Below, in pieces: positions 56,706 through 64,000 of a stretch of DNA of 64,000 bases. Below the pieces are notes generated by a model. That model ran no database searches and was not told the origin of the DNA. It worked only from the letters and a program-made list of their open reading frames with translations. This DNA is from Blakeslea trispora. Taxonomy: Eukaryota; Mucoromycota; Mucoromycetes; Mucorales; Choanephoraceae. The DNA lies in the NCBI GenBank assembly GCA_025331445.1, contig JAIWNE010000011.1:372001-436000 (forward strand), in the 5' to 3' direction. Positions within the stretch are counted from its first letter, which is position 1. Every line of letters begins with the position of its first letter. The position numbers were made by a program, and so were the translations under genes.

Positions 56706-59700
56706 ATGTTTGAAAAGTCCTTAACTGACTTGATACGAGGTATCAGAGCAAACAAGAAAAACGAACAGAAATACATCACATCTTGTTTACAAGAAATCCG
56801 AAACGAAGTCAAGTCCAATGACCTGGACATCAAGTCAAACGCTGTTGCCAAGTTAGCTTATGTAATGCATATGTTTCTTTTTTCTTTAGCGCGTAACAGA
56901 TAACTAACTATCAATAGCTTCATATGCTCGGATACGACATGTCATGGGCTTCTTTCCATATGGTCGAAGTCATGTCCAGTGCAAAGTTCATTCACAAGCG
57001 TACTGGTTATTTAGCCGCCACACTCTCATTTCAACAAGACACTGACGTACTTATGCTGACAACCAATTTGATAAAAAAGGATTTGGCGTCACCTAATGTG
57101 GTAGATATGGGAACAGCTTTGAATGGTCTTTCGCATATTGTCACGCCTGATCTTGCTAGAGATCTATCTCCTGACCTGGTCAGTATGTTAAACCATTCTC
57201 GACCTTACATTCGAAAGAAGGTTGTCCTGGTGCTTTACAAGATCTTTCTTAAATACCCTGAAGCCTTACGTCTTAGCTTTTCTCGGCTCAAGGAAAAGCT
57301 TGAGGATCCCGATCCTTCCGTTGTCTCGGCTGCTGTCAGTGTCATTTGTGAACTGGCAAGAAAGAATCCAAAAAACTATCTTTCACTTGCTCCTCAACTA
57401 TTCAAACTCTTGACCACTTCATCCAACAACTGGATGCTCATCAAAATCATCAAACTGGTAATTTTCATACATAAAAAAGGGGATCTCTCTTTTTCTTATG
57501 CTTTTTCTCTTTCTTTTTTTTTAATCATTAGTTTGCCTCTTTGACACCACTCGAGCCAAGGTTGATCAAGAAACTTTTACCTCCTTTGACTTCACTAATT
57601 CAAACAACACCTGCCATGTCTTTGTTGTATGAATGTATTTACACTGTCATTACAGGTGGATTCTTGGAAGCAGCGGGAGATGCAGGCAATGCATTGGCTG
57701 CTACCTGTACCAATAAGCTTCGACGCTTCTTGGAAGATCCGGATCAAAATTTAAAGTATGTTGGTCTATTGGCCATGAGTCGATTGTTATCTACGCATCC
57801 TAAATTGGTGGCTGAACACAAGGATATCATTTTGGAATGTATTGACGATGAGGATATCAGTATTCGTTTGCGTGCATTGGATTTGGTTGTGGGTATGGTC
57901 AATCGCAAAAACATTGTAGACATTGTGAAACGCTTGATTGCACACATCATGCCTCAAAACGATTATGCAGAGCGACAGCCGGAATCACTTCACCATTCAT
58001 CCACCATATTTGATCCTGCCTATCGTACTGATATCATCAACCGTATTATCTTTATGTGCTCTCAGAACCGATATCACTACATCAACGACTTTGAGTGGTA
58101 CCTGTCTGTGTTGGTTGACATCACTTACGCTGCTGGTGTCAATGTAGGTGAAACCTTGACAGACCAATTGATGGATGTGAGTGTGCGTGTCAAGAGTGTT
58201 CGTGAATATGCTGTCAAGCAAATGTACCGTCTTTTACAAGACAAACAGTTCTTGGAAACAGCCAAAAAGAGAGATGCCAACATTGAAGTCTTGTCAGCAG
58301 CTGCCTGGATTTGTGGTGAATACTGCGATTACTTAGAAGATATTCCTTCTACTCTCGAGTGCATGTTGTTGCCACAAGTAACTAAACTACCTACCAAGGT
58401 TCAAACCATCTATGTCCATAGTGTCATCAAGATCTTTGCCTATTGGGCAACTGAACTCATGCCTCAATGGAATGCTGAATTACAGCACGAATTCCTCAAA
58501 GTGACTCATGTCATGCACGATAAAATGGACATGTTTGTTCATAGTTCAGATCTTGAAGTGCAAGAGCGTGCTTTAGATGTAAAGTCTCTCTTTGCTTTGG
58601 TCTTGAGCACAGTTGAGAATACTGAACATCAAGCACCTTCCATTCTTGAGGGCTTACCAGAGCTCTTCTTTATCTATGAGCTGAACCCTGTAGCTCCTAA
58701 AGCACAGACAAAGGTACCTATCCCCGAAGGCTTGGACTTGGATGCCTGGATCAATGAGCCTTTGCCTGATTTGATTCAAGATCTTGATTCTGATGAGGTG
58801 GAAGAGCCAAAACATATATCTGTTCAAAAGAAACACAAGAAGAAAAAGTCAGGGAAGTCCTCACGCAAACATGAAACCAGTGATGATGATGAAGAAAAAG
58901 AAAAGGTAAAAAAAAAATTACTAATATATGTATCTTTGGTTACTAAACCCTCTCATTCACTATGATTTGTCTTTATTTAGCGTCGTATTGCTCGAAAGGA
59001 GGCTCGTAAAAACGATCCTTATTATATCGGTGAAGACAAGAATAGAAAGTTGTTGGATCTTGATGATACTGACATTGAGTCAATCCCTGTTGTGGAGCTG
59101 AGCATAGATGATATTAAGAAATCAGTGGAGGCTAAAAAAGCATCTAAACGTGTCAGCAAAAAGGCTCCTATTCGTCCTGTTTATGCTGAGGAGGAAATGC
59201 CTGAAGACGCTGTCGCCTCTGATGAAGAGCCACAAGCTGAGAAGCAGAAAAAGAGCAAAAAGAAGGGTGCAGTCTATGCAAAGAAATCAGCTCATGATAT
59301 TTTCGCCAATAACAATGAAGAATCAGGCCTTAACAGTGTTGATCTGAATACACCACTAGGCGAAAATGAAAAATTCCAAGCTCCTCAAGCTTATCTTAGC
59401 CCAGAAGAGGTTCGCTTAAAGGAAGAGGCTCGCTATAGAGCTGAACGCAAAGAACTGAAGGCACTTCAGGTAAAGAAATAATATATACCAAATGGGTCAG
59501 ATACTGATCCCGCAATAGAAAAAGAACAAGGAGGCCCTTGAGACCAAAAAGAAGTCTTCCAAATCTTCTACTGTAGAAAATACTCAGCCTGAAAAGAAAA
59601 AGAAGAAAAAGAAGTCGAGCAGCTCCAACAAGAAGTCTGCCAAGGTAAATTCGATACTTGTGAAATAGCACCTTAATATTGACATATCTTTTTTTTTTTA

Positions 59701-60704
59701 AAAAAAAAAAAAGCAAAAGCAAGAAGAAGAAGAACAAAAACTAGCTGAGGAAGATTTGACACTTCAAGTTGAACAGATGAAGGAAGCCATCAACCATGAA
59801 GAATCGCACTTTAAACCTATTCAAGTATTTGATGATGATCATGTTTCTCTGGTAAGATAACAAGAGAAAAACAAGAGAGAAAAACCTAAAATGCTTCATT
59901 TAGATGGCCACTATGAAATTGTTAGACCAAACTGAGGATGCCCCTGTCATTGCTATCCATTTCACCATGGAAAACAAAAACGAAGAGACAATGCTTCCAA
60001 GCGCTCATATAGAATTTGCTCAGTCATTCGATTTGACATCTGTTGAAAATACAGACACAAACATTGCTTCTGCTACTGAGCACTTTGAATTGCAAGCAAA
60101 AGAAAAGGTCGAATCTCAAGCTCGTTTCAAATTAAATAGCAATGTCCGTAAAGATATTTGTCTTCGTGGTGATTTGTTTTATGATGTCGATGTAAGCTCA
60201 CTATTTGGAAATGATACTACTGATTCTATGCAATACTAATTTATTTCTTCTTTTTTTTTTTTAAAAAAAAAAAAGGGATCCTCTGCTTTGCATCAATATG
60301 CATTTGAACTACCCATACCCACTAGCTTGTTTTTGACACACGACCCTGATATGAACCCCAATACTTTTGCGAGCATGTTGGCAGAACATGGAAGCGAATT
60401 TGAATACCATGCTCATGTAACAATTGATATACCTTTGCCTAAAGAAGAGGAACTAGTACAAGATGCTATTGTTAGAGCATTTGAGGTAGTAACACGTACT
60501 TCTGGCTTGGCTGTTGTAGAAGTGATTGCAGGAGCAGCTTCCCTGTATGGTAAAAGTGTACAAGGAGTGCAGGTTGCTGGTTTGCTCAAATGTAATATAC
60601 AACCCGAGCAAACATCGGCTCACTTGGATGTTGATTTGAAGAGTACAGAAGAGGGATTTTTGGAAGGATTAGTGTATCAATTGGAGCAAGTCCAAATGGT
60701 GTAA
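56706..60704 (+). CDS. APL5: AP-3 adaptor complex delta subunit
   Basis: Large subunit of the AP-3 coat that sorts cargo from Golgi/endosomes to the vacuole. Eight exons close in frame: 56706-56861, 56918-57457, 57532-58905, 58981-59469, 59519-59644, 59714-59851, 59904-60191 and 60276-60704, for 1179 residues. The start MFEKSLTDLIRGIRANKKNEQKYI and HMLGYDMSWASFHMVEVMSSAKF are diagnostic of adaptin delta. The trunk continues with alpha-solenoid repeats (VVSAAVSVICELARKNPKNYL; SVRVKSVREYAVKQM). The hinge is Lys/Glu-rich and repetitive (KKHKKKKSGKSSRKHETSDDDEEKEK). The two introns before 59714 and 60276 each end in a T-run followed by an A-run before AG. A C-terminal ear domain follows. Confidence 0.95.
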
Positions 60705-60855
60705 TCTCTTTGCTCTCCCAATTCTTTTTTTCAGAACAACTCTACAATGAATCTGACTGTATAATTTCGCTAAAGCAAAAGATGCAGTTTCTTTGTTCAA
60801 TTAAAATGTGGTTTATTTCATGCTTTCCTCATTTATTTTTTCGAATGAAATGATG

Positions 60856-61676
60856 TTAATTTTGACTTGCTTTCACCTTTCTTTCAGCAGCAGGAATAAA
60901 CACAAAATCGTTCACTACAAGAGTAACGGACTTGATCATTCTTCTACAAGCAGCAAACCAAACAGCTACACTAACAGAGCCTAGAAAAATACAATGATTA
61001 CCTAATTTTTTTTTATATGGTCATGATATGGATAACTTACCAGCAGGTGCAAATGGCCATGACAAGAAACGCTGAGCTGGTCCAAACCAACCAGGAGGAA
61101 GATAGAATACAGCATTCTTTCTAAACCACATTACCATCACAAATTGAGAGCCGTGAACAAGGAACCAAAGTGCTGATTTCACCTTAAGTTCAAAAGCAGT
61201 TTTAGAATAAGAAATGTCTGAACCTTTTTTTTTGGATTTTTCAAGAAATTTAGTTGCTTTCCATATCCATTCATTGTGTTGATGCCTTACTTAGTTTCTC
61301 CAGGTCAGCTACTGCTTTGTCTAGTTTTCGTCGTAATTTAGCCCACTTTGCAAACTCGTCCTAACAATTCAAAAGATAAATCTTTTTTTTTCTTTTAGTG
61401 GTCTCTTTCTTTCTTACTTGTGAGCTCGTCTGTGCTAATTCTGCTTTGAGTTTAAGGGCATCTCTTTTCATCTTTTGTTGTTTGATGACTCGAGCATCTT
61501 TGGTGATTTTGACGTATAGATCATATGCCTTTTGTTATTTTCAACATAATTAGAACGTGTACATGTGTCATCCAAAAGGCCATCGAACTCACCAGAGATG
61601 TTACATAAGAATAGCCGAGAAAAAGAACAGACTCGGTCACTAAAACCAAGAGAAAAATAGTGATTGGCAAATACAT
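60856..61676 (-). CDS. GET1: GET complex subunit 1 (WRB/CHD5 family)
   Basis: ER membrane receptor subunit that helps insert tail-anchored proteins delivered by Get3. Several exons run from the Met at 61676 to the stop at 60858-60856. The N-terminal helix is MYLPITIFLLVLVTESVLFLGYSYV. The cytosolic coiled coil carries the family signature [30 protein letters not shown], which binds Get3. Then come SALWFLVHGSQFVMVMWFRK, a likely second helix, and WFGPAQRFLSWPFAPAGSVSVAVW with the third helix. The charged end is ERKVKASQN. Exact splice sites were not all worked out. It is convergent with AP-3 delta, about 150 bases apart. Confidence 0.88.
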
Positions 61677-62172
61677 TGTCGCGAAACACTTAAAAAAAAA
61701 GAGAGAGCATACAGTCCCCCATAAAAAAAAGTTGCCTTCAATTTTAATTTTTTTGAAATGCCGAGAAGCATACTGCATCATGCAATTAAACATCGTAAGC
61801 CCAAGAAGGGCTCTTGTTTTCTCAGATTTAACAGGAAGGTAGCTCAGATCATAGTCTTAATGAAGCGAAATAAGAAAAGTAACTTTTGATATTTAAATTG
61901 ACTGCCATTGGTATCAATAACTGCCTGACAGATATGAATGATTTAATCAAATTTTCTGTTGAACGCACCTATCTTCGAACTGGTGTCCTAATTTTGGGTG
62001 AAAAGTGGTCACTCTTTCTTTTTTTTTTACCTTCACCAGATGAAGCAACTTGTAAGATGGACTTTATCTACAGTCTCATTACTCAAAATGATTGCCGAGG
62101 GTAGGTTTGGCACTCAATTAGTTTTTCTGAGCGCTGTCTTCATGAAGAAGAAATGCTTTAACAATAAACATA
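61677..62172. other. Intergenic region upstream of GET1
   Basis: About 500 bases, AT-rich, with T-runs and short frames on both strands, none recognisable. Holds the presumed GET1 promoter. Confidence 0.35.
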
Positions 62173-62760
62173 CAAACTAATTTCGGAATTCTATTTTGGC
62201 TGTTGGATCTTTTTTTTTTTGCTACAGTGTGCTTTCTCGTTCCCTATTTTTTTTTGTTTTTTGCTAGATTGTGCTTTTTATTTTGTGTCAAGTGTTCATA
62301 ATTTTTGCTCTACTGTCCGATATTTAGTGAAAAAGCCAATAGAATAGACGCATATTTATTTTATTAAATCCTGTAGTAGTGAAACAACAACAGCAAAAAC
62401 ATTTGTAAGGAAACTAACTTTATTACGACATTAGGGTAGGCATATGCTCTATGACCTTTTCTGTAGTTCATTGAATAACTGTGCTTACTTTAATCATTTA
62501 TTGAAAACAAAGAGTCTTGACTAAAGAAGTACTCTTGGGCAAAACAATACAAGTTGCATAAATCTCTTTTGATGTACTGGTTTTTCCGCTAAATATCGGA
62601 CACTGGAGCAAAAATTCTGAACGTTTTACCAAAAATAAAAGTACGCTGGAGCAAAAAATAGTGAACGAGGGAGCAAAAATTATCGAACAAATACTCAGAA
62701 ATTTTCGCACATTGTAGCAAAAAGATCGAACCGCCAAAATAGGATTTCATAATTAGTTTG
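62173..62760. mobile_element. Non-autonomous element with long inverted arms (MITE-like)
   Basis: The left arm, about 62173-62336, and the right arm, about 62583-62760, are imperfect reverse complements along their whole length. Both outer ends read CAAACTAAT inward. Shared blocks are ATTTTGGC, GATCTTTTTGCTACA-TGTGC and GTCCGATATTTAG. The arms contain repeated units of the form GAGCAAAAATT-GAACG: four in the right arm, at least three on the opposite strand in the left. A unique core of about 245 bases lies between and has no coding capacity. No clear target-site duplication was found at the borders. It is a non-autonomous DNA transposon or foldback element by structure. Confidence 0.75.
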
Positions 62761-63318
62761 CTTGCTTTTATAGAATTCAACAAGTTGATGACTCCAAGAT
62801 AACTTAATTGGAGGTTTTTGTTTGAAAGACTACTAAATAATACTAAAAGCTTTTAGCAAAAAGTAAAGACAAAACGTTGGTTATAAAAAATCTAGCATGA
62901 ATTTCTTTAAAACTTTATTTTTGTTTGGTACAACATGGTATGACATGTAGCTGAAGTGTCTAAGTATAATTGATCCATTTTCATAAACGTTCATGAATAC
63001 CTTTCCATTCTAAGCTTATAGAGATTAGTAATTTCATTTGTTAATCATGTATCATCTTTGGATGGCCGCCTGCATACCAATGGATGTGAAAGATTTAAAT
63101 AAGTCTAATCTGATGTTATAGAGCGAATAATAGAGAAAATTGGAATGATAGTTATTACTCTAATTACTATAAACAATTTAAGGTTATGCTCAGGGACTAT
63201 CGGAAATAATATGATCACTCAACTTCAGGAACGTAATAAAATCATATAAATAGTAAAGAAAGGCAGATCTTTACATTATTTCAACATCTACTACAAAGAA
63301 CTTCAAACTAATTCAATC
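62761..63318. other. Spacer before the transposase gene
   Basis: About 560 AT-rich bases with no supported frame. It likely contains the 5' leader and perhaps the left terminal repeat of the transposon that carries the next gene, but the repeat cannot be recognised without the other end. Confidence 0.35.
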
Positions 63319-64000
63319 ATGAGCCAAGAATCCTACGCAACAGCCATTACTAATGAAGAGCCTGAGCTTTCAGTTAGCAACGGTAAGTGTTCAGCAGTTA
63401 TTATTTTTACATGTAATAACAGTTTCTTCTGTACTTTGTAGAAATCCAAACAGACAGATCGGTTACTCGTCAACGAAACAGAAACAAGCAGCTTACTCCT
63501 GAAATATGGAATGTATTCTTGAACCTTTACGTTGGTGCCGGACGTAGCTTGAGTCAAACTGCCAAAGCGATTGGCTTCTCAAAATCCACTGTATCCGGTT
63601 GGATAAAAAAAGCAAGCAGCAATGATTGGAGAATGCCTGTTCCTGAGATACGTGGTAGACCTCGAAGTGGCTTCATCCTTGACAGACATCAGCAGTTTTT
63701 GGAGACACTTTTGGAGACAAGATCTGAGATTACTCTCAAAGAGATTGGCCGCTTGCTTCGCGAATCGTTTCCAGAACAATTTCCAAGTGCCCCTGGTACA
63801 ACCACCATCCACAATTATGTGCGATCAAAACTGCAATTCACTCTGAAAAAAGCAGAAATTTATCCAAGAAGAAGAAACAACGAGGAGATCAGACGAAAGC
63901 GAAGAGAATTCTGCTCCAAAATCTTGATGGAGCAGGAGATTAAATACAATGAAAATTGTATCTTTGTAGATGAAACAGGCTTCAACTTGCACATCAATCG
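63319..64000 (+). CDS. IS630/Tc1-like DDE transposase, intact start, cut by window edge
   Basis: Transposase for a Tc1/mariner or IS630-type cut-and-paste element. Two exons, 63319-63382 and 63442 to beyond the right edge, are joined by a 59-base GT-AG intron. The frame is open to the end of the window, giving about 207 residues so far. The DNA-binding part shows SLSQTAKAIGFSKSTVSGWI (helix-turn-helix), then GRPRSGFILDRHQQFLETLL and the second helix-turn-helix EITLKEIGRLLRESFP with TTIHNYVRSKL. The first catalytic Asp is in CIFVDETGFNLHINR near the edge. No stops or shifts are seen, unlike the relic at 28.7-29.7 kb, so this copy may be recent or active. Confidence 0.88.

Overview
The window is nuclear DNA from a filamentous fungus. 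It has AT-rich intergenic DNA, many short GT-AG introns (about 50-90 bases), long poly-A/poly-T tracts and compact genes. The gene set fits an early-diverging fungus of the Mucorales type (Mucor/Rhizopus/Parasitella relatives): an intronless L-lactate dehydrogenase, a PalC-type BRO1 protein, PAK kinase, MED1, AP-3 delta, and Helitron and IS630/Tc1-like transposons. The lineage is inferred from protein resemblance and gene architecture; no marker here fixes the genus.

Layout. 0-7.3 kb: mitochondrial ribosomal protein S4 (minus), a Vps17-like PX-BAR sorting nexin, lumazine synthase and an MFS transporter (plus). 8.3-9.1 kb: a single-pass membrane protein (minus). 9.1-12.5 kb: gene-poor, with a 608-base repeat and an undeciphered cluster of open frames. 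12.5-25.98 kb: omega-amidase (plus), a membrane-anchored ZZ/EF-hand protein (minus), a P5-type ATPase with a cysteine-rich N-terminus, L-lactate dehydrogenase (plus) and Rad4/XPC (minus). 26-30 kb: a transposon graveyard holding the inverted second copy of the 608-base repeat, the C-terminal part of a Helitron helicase and a dead DDE transposase with iterated CGCAAA motifs. 30-31.1 kb: a SWIRM-domain protein. 31.1-35.8 kb: a gene-free AT-rich stretch before a PAK/Ste20 kinase, which is followed by MED1, an HSL-type lipase (minus), RPB5 and an F-box protein (minus). 47.5-50.2 kb: no protein gene, but a compositionally distinct block that may be an RNA gene. 50.2-61.7 kb: ALG8, palC (minus), a mitochondrial rRNA dimethylase (minus), a tail-anchored protein, AP-3 delta and GET1 (minus). 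62.2-64 kb: a non-autonomous element with long inverted arms, then the start of an intact IS630/Tc1-like transposase cut by the window edge.

The genes are mostly unrelated housekeeping functions, as expected for a eukaryotic chromosome arm. A loose theme is endomembrane biology (Vps17-like, AP-3 delta, GET1, PalC, ALG8, P5 ATPase). Exon joins below were chosen by eye from GT/AG sites plus reading-frame continuity. Most genes close perfectly to a multiple of three. Rad4 and PalC do not, and are flagged. No tRNA, rRNA or CRISPR was found.
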